DNA of 64,000 nucleotides from Amaranthus tricolor. Lineage: Eukaryota > Streptophyta > Magnoliopsida > Caryophyllales > Amaranthaceae. The DNA lies in the NCBI RefSeq assembly GCF_026212465.1, contig NC_080049.1, positions 4,179,362 to 4,243,361 on the forward strand, given 5' to 3'. Below the pieces are notes generated by a model that saw nothing but the letters and a program-made list of their open reading frames with translations, searched no databases and was not told the DNA's origin. The position numbers and the translations under genes were made by a program. Below, one piece after another: positions 1 to 13,478 of this stretch (the stretch's first letter is position 1; each line of letters opens with the position of its first letter).

Positions 1-1828
1 CTTAACACACAATTTCTATTATATGACTATGATTTTCAATTCTAAACACTTTAACACAATAATATATACCAAATAGTGTTGTGTGCCAAGTTTTGTGCAA
101 AACAAACCAAGTTTGAGCTACTTTATGCGCCAAAGGGGAAAAAACGCTTAAAAACCCTTAAAATCGCAACTTAACACGTAATTTCTAGCGTATGACTATA
201 ATTTTAAATTCTAACCACTTCAACACAATAATATAAACCAAATAGTGTTGTGTGCCAAGTTTCGTGCAAAACAAACCAAGTTTGAACTACGTTATGCCCA
301 AAAGTGGCAAAAAAAACTCATAAAAACCCTTAAAAACTCAACTTAACACGTAATTTCTAACATATGACTATGATTTTCTATTATAACCCCTTCAACATAA
401 TAAGGTATACCAAATACTATTGTGTGCCAAGTTGCGTACAAAACAAACCAAGTTTGAGCTATTTTATGCGCTAAAGTGGAATAAACGCTTAAAAACCCTT
501 AAATAGTAACTTAACATGTAATTTGTATTATATGACTACGATATTCAATTCTAACCACTTCAACACAATAAAAAATAACAAATAGTGTTATGTGCCAAGT
601 TTCGTGCAAAACAAACCAAGTTTGAGCTACTTTATGCGCAAAAGTGGCAAAAACGCTTAAAAACACTTAAAATCGCAACTTAACACGTAATTTCTAGCGT
701 ATGACTATGATTTTAAATTCTAACCACTTCAACACAATAATATATACCAAATGGTGTTGTCTGCCAAGTTTCGTGCAAAACAAAACAAGTTTGAACTACG
801 TTATGCCCAAAAGTGGAGAAAAAACTCATAAAAACCCTTAAAAGCTCAACTTAACACGTAATTTCTAGCATATGACTATGATTTTCTATTATAACCACTT
901 CAACATAATAATGTATACCAAATACTGTTGTGTGCCAAGTTGCATGCAAAACAAACGAAGTTTGAGCTATTTTATGCACAAAAGTGGCAAAAATGCTTAC
1001 AAACCCTTAAAATCGCAACTTAACATGTAATTTCTAGCATATGACTATGATTTTCAATTCTAACCACTTCAATACAATAATATTAACCAAACAGTGTTGT
1101 GCTTCAAGTTTGGTGTAAAAAGAACCAAGTTTGAGCTACTTTATGCGCAAAAGTGGCAAAAACGCTTTAAAACCCTTTAAAAGCTCAACCTAACACGTAA
1201 TTTCTAGCATATGATTATGAATTTCAATTCTAACCACTTCAACACAATAACATTTACATAATAGTGTTGTGTGCCATGTTTCGTGCAAAACAAACCAAGT
1301 TTGAGCTACTTTATGCCCAAAAGTGGCAAACAAACTCATAAAAACCCTTAACAGCTCAACTTAACACGTAATTTCTAGCATATGACTATGATTTTCTATT
1401 CTAACAAATTCAACATAATAATGTATACCAAATACTGTTGTGTGCCAACTTGCGTACAAAACAAACCAAGTTTGAGCTACTTTATGTGCAAAACTGACAA
1501 AAATGCTTAAAAACACATAAAATCGCAACTTAACACGTGATTTCTAGCATATGACTATGATTTTCAATTCTAACCACTTCAACACAATAATATATACTAA
1601 ATAGTGTTATGTGCCAAGTTGCGTGCAAAACAAACCAACTTTGAACTAGTTTGTGCCCAAAAGTGGCAAAAAAAACTCATAGAAACCCTTAAAAGCTCAA
1701 CTTAACACGTAATTTCTAGCATATGACTATGATTTTCTATTCTAACCACTTCAACATAATAATGTATACCAAATACTGTTGTGTGCCAAGTTGCGTGCAA
1801 AACAAACCAAGTTTGAGCTACTTTATGC
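1..1828 (+). repeat. 14-monomer HOR, copy 1
   Basis: This stretch repeats at 2378-4205 with an offset of 2,376-2,377 bp (TATG landmarks 22/2399 and 1722/4098). Private variants are shared in order: ACACACAATTTC, the AAGGTATACC monomer, GTTGTCTGCC, GCTTCAAGTTTGG and ACATTTACATAATAG. The remaining 1829-2377 completes the 14-monomer unit and carries the AAAATCACTT marker (ATCA at 1843). Confidence 0.9.
363..530 (+). repeat. Type 3 monomer (exemplar, 168 bp)
   Basis: This class is recognised by GCTATTTTATGCGCTAAAG, GGAATAAACG and AATAGTAAC where type 1 has ATCGCAAC. The box region reads GTTGCGTACAAAAC, so the TTCG core is lost. The class recurs once or twice per HOR in the first 25 kb (for example near 2740, 8690, 10880, 13060 and 15450) and is nearly always followed by a monomer with TACGATATTC and AATAAAAAATAAC. 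Its fixed neighbours make it a good HOR phase marker. Confidence 0.85.
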
Positions 1829-2377
1829 GCAAAAGTGGAAAAATCACTTAAAAACTCTTAAAATAGTAACTTAACACGTAATTTGAAGCATATGACTACG
1901 ATTTTCAATTCTAACCACTTCAACACAATAAAAAATAACAAATAGTATTGTGTGCCAAGTTTCGTGCAAAACAAACCAAGTTTGAGCTACCTAATGCGCA
2001 AAAGTGGCAAAAATACTTAAAAAAACCTTAAAAGCTCAACTTAACTCGTAATTTCTAGCATATGACTATGATTTTCAATTCTAACCACTTCAACAAAATA
2101 ATATATGCCAAAAAGTGTTGTGTGCCTAGTTTCGTGCAAAACAAACCAAGTTTGAGCTAATTTATGTGCAAAAGTGGCAAAAACGCTTTAAAACCCTTAA
2201 AATCGCAACTTAACACGTAATTTCTAGCATATGACTATGATTTTTAATTCTAACCACTTCAACACAATAATATATACCAAATAGTGTTGTGTGCCAAGTA
2301 ACATGCAAAACAAACCAAGTTTGAGCTACTTTATGCGTAAAAGTGGCAAAAGCGCTTAAAAACCCTTAAAATCGCAA

Positions 2378-4205
2378 CTTAACACACAATTTCTATTATA
2401 TGACTATGATTTTCAATTCTAAACACTTTAACACAATAATATATACCAAATAGTGTTGTGTGCCAAGTTTTGTGCAAAACAAACCAAGTTTGAGTTACTT
2501 TATGCGCAAAAGGGGAAAAAACGCTTAAAAACCCTTAAAATCGCAACTTAACACGTAATTTCTAGCGTATGACTATAATTTTAAATTCTAACCACTTCAA
2601 CACAATAATATAAACCAAATAGTGTTGTGTGCCAAGTTTCGTGCAAAACAAACCAAGTTTGAACTACGTTATGCCCAAAAGTGGCAAAAAAACTCATAAA
2701 AACCCTTAAAAACTCAACTTAACACGTAATTTCTAACATATGACTATGATTTTCTATTATAACCCCTTCAACATAATAAGGTATACCAAATACTATTGTG
2801 TGCCAAGTTGCGTACAAAACAAACCAAGTTTGAGCTATTTTATGCGCTAAAGTGGAATAAACGCTTAAAAACCCTTAAATAGTAACTTAACATGTAATTT
2901 GTATTATATGACTACGATATTCAATTCTAATCACTTCAACACAATAAAAAATAACAAATAGTGTTATGTGCCAAGTTTCGTGCAAAACAAACCAAGTTTG
3001 AGCTACTTTATGCGCAAAAGTGGCAAAAACGCTTAAAAACACTTAAAATCGCAACTTAACACGTAATTTCTAGCGTATGACTATGATTTTAAATTCTAAC
3101 CACTTCAACACAATAATATATACCAAATGGTGTTGTCTGCCAAGTTTCGTGCAAAACAAACCAAGTTTGAACTACGTTATGCCCAAAAGTGGAGAAAAAA
3201 CTCATAAAAACCCTTAAAAGCTCAACTTAACACGTAATTTCTAGCATATGACTATGATTTTCTATTATAACCACTTCAACATAATAATGTATACCAAATA
3301 CTGTTGTGTGCCAAGTTGCATGCAAAACAAACGAAGTTTGAGCTATTTTATGCACAAAAGTGGCAAAAATGCTTACAAACCCTTAAAATCGCAACTTAAC
3401 ATGTAATTTCTAGCATATGACTATGATTTTCAATTCTAACCACTTCAATACAATAATATTAACCAAACAGTGTTGTGCTTCAAGTTTGGTGTAAAAAGAA
3501 CCAAGTTTGAGCTACTTTATGCGCAAAAGTGGCAAAAACGCTTTAAAACCCTTTAAAAGCTCAACCTAACACGTAATTTCTAGCATATGATTATGAATTT
3601 CAATTCTAACCACTTCAACACAATAACATTTACATAATAGTGTTGTGTGCCATGTTTCGTGCAAAACAAACCAAGTTTGAGCTACTTTATGCCCAAAAGT
3701 GGCAAACAAACTCATAAAAACCCTTAACAGCTCAACTTAACACGTAATTTCTAGCATATGACTATGATTTTCTATTCTAAAAAATTCAACATAATAATGT
3801 ATACCAAATACTGTTGTGTGCCAACTTGCGTACAAAACAAACCAAGTTTGAGCTACTTTATGTGCAAAACTGACAAAAATGCTTAAAAACACATAAAATC
3901 GCAACTTAACACGTGATTTCTAGCATATGACTATGATTTTCAATTCTAACCACTTCAACACAATAATATATACTAAATAGTGTTATGTGCCAAGTTGCGT
4001 GCAAAACAAACCAACTTTGAACTAGTTTGTGCCCAAAAGTGGCAAAAAAAACTCATAGAAACCCTTAAAAGCTCAACTTAACACGTAATTTCTAGCATAT
4101 GACTATGATTTTCTATTCTAACCACTTCAACATAATAATGTATACCAAATACTGTTGTGTGCCAAGTTGCGTGCAAAACAAACCAAGTTTGAGCTACTTT
4201 ACGCG
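2378..4205 (+). repeat. 14-monomer HOR, copy 2
   Basis: This copy is nearly identical to 1-1828, with only a handful of point differences and one-base indels by eye. Identity stops near 4205, inside the ACTTTATGCGC segment, where this copy continues into a different monomer (CGCAAAAATAGCAAAAACG). That is the expected signature of an unequal exchange within a monomer. A further fragment of the same unit begins near 6280. Confidence 0.88.
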
Positions 4206-5600
4206 CAAAAATAGCAAAAACGATTAAAAACACTTAAAATCGCAACTTAACACGTAATTTCTAGCATATGACTATGATTTTCAATTCTAACCACTTCAAC
4301 ACAATAATATACATACCAAATAGTTTTGTGTGCCAAGTTACATGCAAAACAAACCAAGTATGAGCTACTTTATGAGTAAAAGTGCCAAAAACGCTTAAAA
4401 CCCCTTAAAATCGCAACTTAACACGCAATTTTTATTAAATGACTATGATTTTCAATTCTAACCACTTCAACACAATAATATATACCAAATAGTGTTTTGT
4501 GCCAAGTTTCGTGCAAAACAAACCAAGTTTGAGCTACTTTATGCGCAAAAGGGGAAAAAACGCTTAAAAACCTTTAAAATCGCAACTTAGCACGTAATTT
4601 CTAACATATGACTATGATTTTCAATTCTAACCACTTCAAAACAATAATATATACCAAATAGTGTTGTGTGCCAAGTAACATGGAAAACAAACCAAGTTTG
4701 AGCTACTTTATGCGTAAAAGTGGCAAAAACGCTTAAAAACCCTTAAAATCGCAACTTAACACGCAATTTCTATTATATGACTATGATTTTAAATTCTAAC
4801 CACTTTAACACAATAACATATACCAAATAGTGTTGTGTGCCAAGTTTCGTGCAAAACACACCAAGTTTGAGCTACTTTATGCGCAAAAGGGGAAAAAACG
4901 CTTAAAAACCCTTAAAATCGCAACTTAACACGTAATTTCTAGCGTATGACTATGATTTTAAATTCTAACCACTTCAACACAATAATATATACCAAATAGT
5001 GTTGTGTGCCAAGTTTCGTGCAAAACAAACCAAGTTTGAACTACGTTATGCCCAAAAGTGGCAAAAAAAACTCATAAATACCCTTAAAAGCTCAACTTAA
5101 CACGTAATTTCTAACATATGACTATGATTTTCTATTATAACCACTTTAACATAGTAATGTATACCAAATACTTTTGTGTGCCAACTTGCGTGCAAAACAA
5201 ACCAAGTTTGAGCTACTTTATGTGCAAAACTGGCAAAAATGCTTAAAAACACTTAAAATCGCAACTTAACACGTAATTTCTAGCATATGACTATGATTTT
5301 CAATTCAAACAACTTCAACACAATAATATATACCAAATAGTGTTGTGGGCCAATATACATGCAAAACATACCAAGTTTGAGGTACTTTATGCGTAAAAGT
5401 GGCAAAAACGCTTAAAAACCCTTTAAATCGCAACTTAACACGCAATTTTTATTATATGACTAAGATTTTCAATTCTAACCACTTCAACACAATAATATAT
5501 ACCAAATAGTGTTGTGTGCCAAGTTTCGTGCAAAACAAACCATGTTTGAGCTACTTTATACCCAAAAGTGGCAAAAAAACTCATAAAAACCCTTAAAAGC

Positions 5601-5643
5601 TCAACTTAACTATGATTTTCTATATAACTATGATTTTCTATTC
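5601..5643 (+). repeat. Internally duplicated monomer start, copy 1
   Basis: CTTAAC is followed directly by TATGATTTTCTATATAAC and then TATGATTTTCTATTC. The normal ACGTAATTTCTAGCATATGAC is missing and an 18-bp partial duplicate of the TATGATTTTCTAT segment stands in its place. The same lesion recurs at three later sites, so it arose once and spread with the HOR. Confidence 0.85.
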
Positions 5644-7802
5644 TAACCACTTCAACATAATAATGTATACCTAATATTGTTGTGTGCCAAGTTGCGTGCG
5701 AAACAAACCAAGTTTGAGCTACTTTATGTGCAAAAGTGGAAAAATCACTTAAAAACTCTTAAAATAGTAACTTAACACGTAATTTGAAGCATATGACTAC
5801 GATTTTCAATTCTAACCACTTCAGCACAATAAAAAATAACAAATAGTATTGTGTGCCAAGTTTCGTGCAAAACAAACCAAGTTTGAGCTACCTAATGCGC
5901 AAAAGTGGCAAAAATACTTAAAAAAACCTTAAAAGCTCAACTTAACTCGTAATTTCTAGCATATGACTATGATTTTCAATTCTAACCAATTCAACAAAAT
6001 AATATATGCCAAACAGTGTTGTGTGTCTAGTTTCGTGCAAAACAAACAAAGTTTGAGCTAATTTATGCGCAAAAGTGGCAAAAACGCTTTAAAACCCTTA
6101 AAATCGCAACTTAATACGTAATTTCTAGCATATGACTATGATTTTTAATTCTAACCACTTCAACACAATAATATATACCAAATAGTGTTGTGTGCCAAGT
6201 AACATGCAAAACAAACCAAGTTTGAGCTACTTTATGCGTAAAAGTGGCAAAAACGCTTAAAAACCCTTAAAATCGCAACTTAACACACAATTTCTATTAT
6301 ATGACTATGATTTTCAATTCTAAACACTTTAACACAATAATATATACCAAATAGTGTTGTGTGCCAAGTTTTGTGCAAAACAAACCAAGTTTGAGCTACT
6401 TTATGCGCAAAAGGGGAAAAAACGCTTAAAAACCCTTAAAATCGCAACTTAACACGTAATTTCTAGCGTATGACTATAATTTTAAATTCTAACCACTTCA
6501 ACACAATAATATAAACCAAATAGTGTTGTGTGCCAAGTTTCGTGCAAAACAAACCAAGTTTGAGCTACTTTATGTGCAAAACTGACAAAAATGCTTAAAA
6601 ACATATAAAATCGCAACTTAACACGTAATTTCTAGCATATGACTATGATTTTCATTTCTAACCACTTCAACACAATAATATATACTAAATAGTGTTATGT
6701 GCCAAGTTGCGTGCAAAACAAACCAACTTTGAACTAGTTAATGCCCAAAAGTGGCAAAAAAACTCATTGAAACCCTTAAAAGCTCAACTTAACACGTAAT
6801 TTCTAGCATATGACTATGATTTTCTATTCTAACCACTTCAACATAATAATGTATACCAAATGCTGTAGTGTGCCAAGTTCCGTGCAAAACAAACCAAGTT
6901 TGAGCTACTTTATGCGCAAAAATAGCAAAAACGATTAAAAACACTTAAAATCGCAACTTAACACGTAATTTCTAGCATATGACTATGATTTTCAATTCTA
7001 ACCACTTCAACACAATAATATACATACCAAATAGTGTTGTGTGCCAAGTTACATGCAAAACAAACCAAGTATGAGCTACTTTATGAGTAAAAGTGCCAAA
7101 AACGCTTAAAACCCCCTTAAAATCACAACTTAACACGCAAATTTTATTAAATGACTATGATTTTCAATTCTAACCACTTCAACACAATAATATATACCAA
7201 ATAGTGTTTTGTGCCAAGTTTCGTGCAAAACAAACCAAGTTTGAACTACGTTATGCCCAAAAGTGGCAAAAAAACTCATAAAAACCCTTAAAACCTAAAC
7301 TTAACACGTAATTTCTAACATATGACTATGATTTTCTATTATAACCACTTCAACATAGTAATGTATACCAAATACTATTGTGTGCCAACTTGCGTGCAAA
7401 ACAAACCAAGTTTGAGTACTTTATGTGCAAAACTGGCAAAAATGCTTAAAAACACTTAAAATCGCAACTTAACACGTAATTTCTAGCATATGACTATGAT
7501 TTTCAATTCAAACCACTTCAACACAATAATATATACCAAATAGTGTTGTGGGCCAATTTACATGCAAAACATACCAAGTTTGAGGTACTTTATGCGTAAA
7601 AGTGGCAAAAACGCTTAAAAACCCTTTAAATCGCAACTTAACACGCAATTTTTATTATATGACTAATATTTTCAATTCTAACCACTTCAACACAATAATA
7701 TATACCAAATAGTGTTGTGTGCCAAGTTTCGTGCAAAACAAACCATGTTTGAGCTACTTTATACCCAAAAGTGGCAAAAAAACTCATAAAAACCCTTAAA
7801 AG

Positions 7803-7845
7803 CTCAACTTAACTATGATTTTCTATATAACTATGATTTTCTATT
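7803..7845 (+). repeat. Internally duplicated monomer start, copy 2
   Basis: Same lesion as at 5601, 2,202 bp downstream, with matching flanking monomers on both sides. Confidence 0.85.
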
Positions 7846-9081
7846 CTAACCACTTCAACATAATAATGTATACCTAATATTGTTGTGTGCCAAGTTGCGT
7901 GCAAAACAAACCAAGTTTGAGCTACTTTATGCGCAAAAGTGGAAAAATCACTTAAAAACTCTTAAAATAGTAACTTAACACGTAATTTGAAGCATATGAC
8001 TACGATTTTCAATTCTAACCACTTCAACACAATAAAAAATAAAAAATAGTATTGTGTGCCAAGTTTCGTGCAAAACAAACCAAGTTTGAGCTACCTAATG
8101 TGCAAAAGTGGCAAAAATACTTAAAAAAACCTTAAAAGCTCAACTTAACTCGTAATTTCTAGCAGATGACTATGATTTTCAATTCTAACCACTTCAACAA
8201 AATAATATATGCCAAACAGTGATTTGTGCCTAGTTTCGTGCAAAACAAACCAAGTTTGAGCTAATTTATGCGCAAAAGTGGCAAAAACGCTTTAAAACCC
8301 TTAAAATCACAACTTAACACACAATTTCTATTATATGACTATGATTTTCAATTCTAAATACTTTAACACAATAATATATACCAAATAGTGTTGTGTGCCA
8401 GGTTTTGTGCAAAACAAACCAAGTTTGAGCTACTTTATGCGCAAAAGAGGAAAAAACGCTTAAAAACCCTTAAAATCGCAACTTAACACGTAATTTCTAG
8501 CTTATGACTATTATTTTAAATTCTAACCACTTCAACACAATAATATAAACCAAATAGTGTTGTGTGCCAAGTTTCATGCAAAACAAACCAAGTTTGAACT
8601 ACGTTATGCCCAAAAGTGGCAAAAGAAACTCATAAAAACCCTTAAAAGCTCAACTTAACACGTAATTTCTAGCATATGACTATGATTTTCTATTATAACC
8701 CCTTCAACATAATAATGTATACCAAATACTATTGTGTGCCAAGTTGCGTACAAAACAAACCAAGTTTGAGCTATTTTATGCGCTAAAGTGGAATAAACGC
8801 TTAAAAACCCTTAAATAGTAACTTAACACGTAATTTGTAGCATATGACTACGATATTTAATTCTAACCACTTCAACACAATAAAAAATAACAAATAGTGT
8901 TATGTCCCAAGTTTCGTGCAAAACAAACCCAAGTTTGAGCTACCTAATGCGCAAAAGTGGCAAAAATGCTTAAAAAAACCTTAAAAGCTCAACTTAACAC
9001 GTAATTTCTAGCATATGACTATGATTTTCAATTCTAACCACTTCAACACAATTATATATGCCAAATAGAGTTGTGTGCCAA

Positions 9082-9095
9082 TTTTCGTACGAAAA
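9082..9095 (+). other. 14-bp palindrome TTTTCGTACGAAAA, site 1
   Basis: First perfect copy in the window. The next lies 2,195 bp downstream. Confidence 0.95.
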
Positions 9096-9837
9096 AATCC
9101 AAGTTTGAGCTAATTTATGCGCAAAATTGGAAAAAACACTTAAAACCCTTAAAATCGCAACTTAACACGCAATTTCTATTATATGACTATGATTTTAAAT
9201 TCTAACCACTTCAACACAATAATATATACCAAATAGTGTTGTGTGCCAAGTTTCGTGCAAAACAAACCAAGTTTGAACTACGTTATGCCCAAAAGTGGCA
9301 AAAAAAACTCATAAAAACCCTTAAAAGCTCAACTTAACACGTAATTTCTAACATATGACTATGATTTTCTATTATAACCACTTCAAGATAGTAATGTATA
9401 CCAAATACTATTGTGTGCCAACTTGCGTGCAAAACAAACCAAGTTTGAGTACTTTATGTGCAAAACTGGCAAAAATGCTTAAAAACACTTAAAATCGCAA
9501 CTTAACACGTAATTTCTAGCATATGACTATGATTTTCAATTCAAACCACTTCAACACAATAATATATACCAAATAGTGTTGTGGGCCAATTTACATGCAA
9601 AACATACCAAGTTTGAGGTACTTTATGCGTAAAAGTGGCAAAAACGCTTAAAAACCCTTTAAATCGCAACTTAACACGCAATTTTTATTATATGACTAAG
9701 ATTTTCAATTCTAACCACTTCAACACAATAATATATACCAAATAGTGTTGTGTGCCAAGTTTCGTGCAAAACAAACCATGTTTGAGCTACTTTATACCCA
9801 AAAGTGGCAAAAAAAACTCATAAAAACCCTTAAAAGC

Positions 9838-9880
9838 TCAACTTAACTATGATTTTCTATATAACTATGATTTTCTATTC
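9838..9880 (+). repeat. Internally duplicated monomer start, copy 3
   Basis: Third copy of the lesion, 2,035 bp after the second. The copy expected near 12.1 kb is absent: there the array passes from a type 4-like monomer (GAGTTATGTGCC) straight to the AAAATCACTT monomer. Confidence 0.85.
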
Positions 9881-10214
9881 TAACCACTTCAACATAATAA
9901 TGTATACCTAATATTGTTGTGTGCCAAGTTGCGTGCAAAACAAACCAAGTTTGAGCTACTTTATGCGCAAAAGTGGAAAAATCACTTAAAAACTCTTAAA
10001 ATAGTAACTTCACACGTAATTTGAAGCATATGACTACGATTTTCAATTCTAACCACTTCAACACAATAAAAAATAATAAATAGTATTGTGTGCCAAGTTT
10101 CGTGCAAAACAAACCAAGTTTGAGCTATCTAATGCGCAAAAGTGGCAAAAATACTTAAAAAAACCTTAAAAGCTCAACTTAACTCGTAATTTCTAGCATA
10201 TGACTATGATTTTC

Positions 10215-10250
10215 AATTCTAACCACTTCAACAGCCAAACAGTGTTGTGT
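10215..10250 (+). repeat. Monomer with ~11-bp deletion
   Basis: CACTTCAACAGCCAAACAG replaces the sister-copy form CAACAAAATAATATATGCC, which loses the AAATAATATAT segment. Sister monomers near 6000 and 8200 are intact. Confidence 0.8.
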
Positions 10251-11276
10251 GCCTAGTTTCATGCAAAACAAACAAAGTTTGAGCTAATTTATGCGCAAAA
10301 GTGGCAAAAAACGCTTAAAAACCCTTAAAATCGCAACTTAACACGTAATTTCTAGCATATGACTATGATTTTCATTTCTAACCACTTCAACACAATAATA
10401 TATACCAAATAGTGTTTTGTGTCATGTAACATGTAAAAAAAACCCAAGTTTGAGCTACTTTATGCGCAAAAGTGGCAAAAACGCTTAAAAAACCCTTAAA
10501 ATCGCAACTTAATACACAATTTCTATTATATGACTATGCTTTTCAATTCTAAACACTTTAACACAATAATATATACCAAATAGTGTTGTGTGCCAAGTTT
10601 TGGTGCAAAACAAACCAAGTTTGAGCTACTTTATGCGCAAAATGGGAAAAAACGCTTAAAAACCCTTAAAATCGCAACTTAACACGTAATTTCTAGCGTA
10701 TGACTATGATTTTAAATTCTAACCACTTCAACACAATAATATAAACCAAATAGTGTTGTATGCCATGTTTCGTGCAAAACAAACCAAGTTTGAACTACGT
10801 TATGCCCAAAAGTGGCAAAAAAAACTCATAAAAACCCTTAAAAGCTCAACTTAACACGTAATTTCTAGCATATGACTATGATTTTCTATTATAACCACTT
10901 CAACATAATAATGTATACCAAATACTATTGTGTGCCAAGTTGCGTACAAAACAAACCAAGTTTGAGCTATTTTATGCGCTAAAGTGGAATAAACGCTTAA
11001 AAACCCTTAAATAGTAACTTAACACGTAATTTGTAGCATATGACTACGATATTCAATTCTAACCACTTCAACACAATAAAAAATAACAAATAGTGTTATG
11101 TGCCAAGTTTCGTGCAAAACAAACCAAGTATGAGCTACCTAATGCGCAAAAGTGGCAAAAAAGCTTTAAAAAATCTTAAAAGCTCAACTTAACACGTAAT
11201 TTCTAGCATATGACTATGATTTTCAATTCTAACCACTTCAACACAATTATATATGCCAAATAGAGTTGTGTGCCAA

Positions 11277-11290
11277 TTTTCGTACGAAAA
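11277..11290 (+). other. 14-bp palindrome, site 2
   Basis: Perfect copy; next site is 2,188 bp downstream (about 13 monomers). Confidence 0.95.
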
Positions 11291-12737
11291 AATCCAAGTT
11301 TGAGCTAATTTTTGCGCAAAATTGGAAAAAACACTTAAAACCCTTAAAATCGCAACTTAACACGCAATTTCTATTATATGACTATGATTTTAAATTCTAA
11401 CCACTTTAACACAATAACATATACCAAATAGTGTTGTGTGCCAAGTTTCGTGCAAAACACACTAAGTTTGAGCGACTTTATGCGCAAAAGGGGAAAAAAA
11501 CGCTTAAAAACCCTTAAAATCGCAACTTAACACGTAATTTCTAGCGTATGACTATGATTTTAAATTCTAACCACTTCAACACAATAATATATACCAAATA
11601 GTGTTGTGTGCCAAGTTTCGTGCAAAACAAACCATGTTTGAACTACGTTATGCCCAAAAGTGGCAAAAAAACTCATAAAAACCCTTAAAAGCTCAACTTA
11701 ACACGTAATTTCTAGCATATGACTATGATTTTCTATTATAACCACTTCAACATAATAATGTATACCAAATACTATTGTGTGCCAAGTTGCGTACAAAACA
11801 AACCAAGTTTGAGCTATTTTATGCGCTAAAGTGGAATAAACGCTTAAAAACCCTTAAATAGTAACTTAACACGTAATTTGCAGCATATGACTACGATATT
11901 CAATTCTAACCACTTCAACACAATAAAAAATAACAAATAGTGTTATGTGCCAAGTTTCGTGCAAAACAAACCAAGTTTGACCTACCTAATGCGCAAAAGT
12001 GGCAAAAATGCTTAAAAAAAACCTTAAAAGCTCAACTTAACACGTAATTTCTAGCATATGACTATGATTTTCAATTTTTACCACTTCAACACAATTATAT
12101 ATGCCAAATAGAGTTATGTGCCAAGTTTTGTGCAAAACAAACCAAGTTTGAGCTACTTATGCGCAAAAGTGGAAAAATCACTTAAAAACTTTTAAAATAG
12201 TAACTTAACACGTAATTTGAAGCATATGACTACGATTTTCAATTCTAACCACTTCAACACAATAAAAAATAACAAATAGTATTGTGTGCCAAGTTTCGTG
12301 CAAAACAAACCAAGTTTGAGCTACCTAATGCGGAAAAGTGGCAAAAAATACTTAAAAAAAAACCATAAAAGCTCAACTTAACTCGTAATTTCTAGCATAT
12401 GCCTATGATTTTCAATTCTAACCACTTCAACGAAATAATATATGCCAAACAGTGTTGTGTGCCTAGTTTCGTGCAAAACAAATCAAGTTTGAGCTAATTT
12501 ATGCGCAAAAGTGGAAAAAAACGCTTAAAAACCCTTAAAATCGCAACTTAACACGTAATTTCTAGCATATGACCATGATTTTGAATTCTAACCACTTCAA
12601 CAAAATAATATATACCAAATAGTGTTGTGTGCCAAGTAACATGCAAAAAAAAACCAAGTTTGAGCTACTTTATGCGTAAAAGTGGCAAAAACGCTTAAAA
12701 ACCCTTAAAATCGCAACTTAACACACCATTTCTATTA

Positions 12738-12886
12738 TATGACTATGATTTTCAATTATTAACACTTTAACACAATAATATATACCAAATAGTGTTGTGT
12801 GCCAAGTTTGAGCTACTTTATGCGCAAAAGGGGAAAAAAACGCTTAAAAACCCTTAAAATCGCAACTTAACACGTAATTTCTAGCG
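12738..12886 (+). repeat. Short monomer (149 bp) with ~21-bp deletion
   Basis: Only one CCAAGTTT is present near 12801, where sister monomers (for example near 15170) have two CCAAGTTT copies 21 bp apart. Loss of exactly one repeat plus the intervening bases points to slippage or single-strand annealing between the two 8-bp direct repeats. Confidence 0.88.
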
Positions 12887-13464
12887 TATGACTAAGATTT
12901 TAAATTCTAACCACTTCAACACAATAATATAAACCAAATCGTGTTGTGTGCCAAGTTTCGTGCAAACAAACCAAGTTTGAACTACGTTATGCCCAAAAGT
13001 GGCAAAAAAAACTCATAAAAACCCTTAAAAGCTCAACTTAACACGTAATTTCTAGCATATGACTATGATTTTCTATTATAACCACTTCAACATAATAATG
13101 TATACCAAATACTATTGTGTGCCAAGTTGCGTACAAGACAAACCAAGTTTGAGCTATTTTATTCGCTAAAGTGGAATAAACGCTTAAAAACCCTTAAATA
13201 GTAACTTAACACGTAATTTGTAGAAATATGACTACGATATTTAATTCTAACCACTTCAACACAATACAAAATAACAAATAGTGTTATGTGCCAACTTTCG
13301 CGCAAAACAAACCAAGTTTGAGCTAGCTAATGCGCAAAAGTGGCAAAAATGCTTAAAAAAACCTTAAAAGCTCAACTTAACACGTAATTTCTAGCATATG
13401 ACTATGATTTTCAATTCTAACCACTTCAACACAATTATATATGCCAAATAGAGTTGTGTGCCAA

Positions 13465-13478
13465 TTTTCGTACGAAAA
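13465..13478 (+). other. 14-bp palindrome, site 3
   Basis: Perfect copy, with one extra A in the trailing A-run; next site is 2,377 bp downstream (14 monomers). Confidence 0.95.

Larger units (their letters stand above)
4206..9081 (+). repeat. Mosaic satellite segment with partial HOR copies
   Basis: The segment is built from pieces seen elsewhere. 6283-6560 matches 6-283; the next monomers jump to the equivalent of 3850-4510, which removes several monomers relative to 2378-4205. 7270-8290 matches 5070-6080 at an offset of about 2,202 bp. The ATCA marker of the AAAATCACTT monomer lies at 5744 and 7947. No unique sequence is present; it is satellite reshuffled by unequal exchange. Confidence 0.8.

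Noticed and set aside
9082..9095. Rho-independent terminator or operator from the TTTTCGTACGAAAA palindrome
   Set aside because: The site is AT-rich with no GC stem, recurs only within satellite monomers, and no gene lies nearby in this eukaryote-type DNA.
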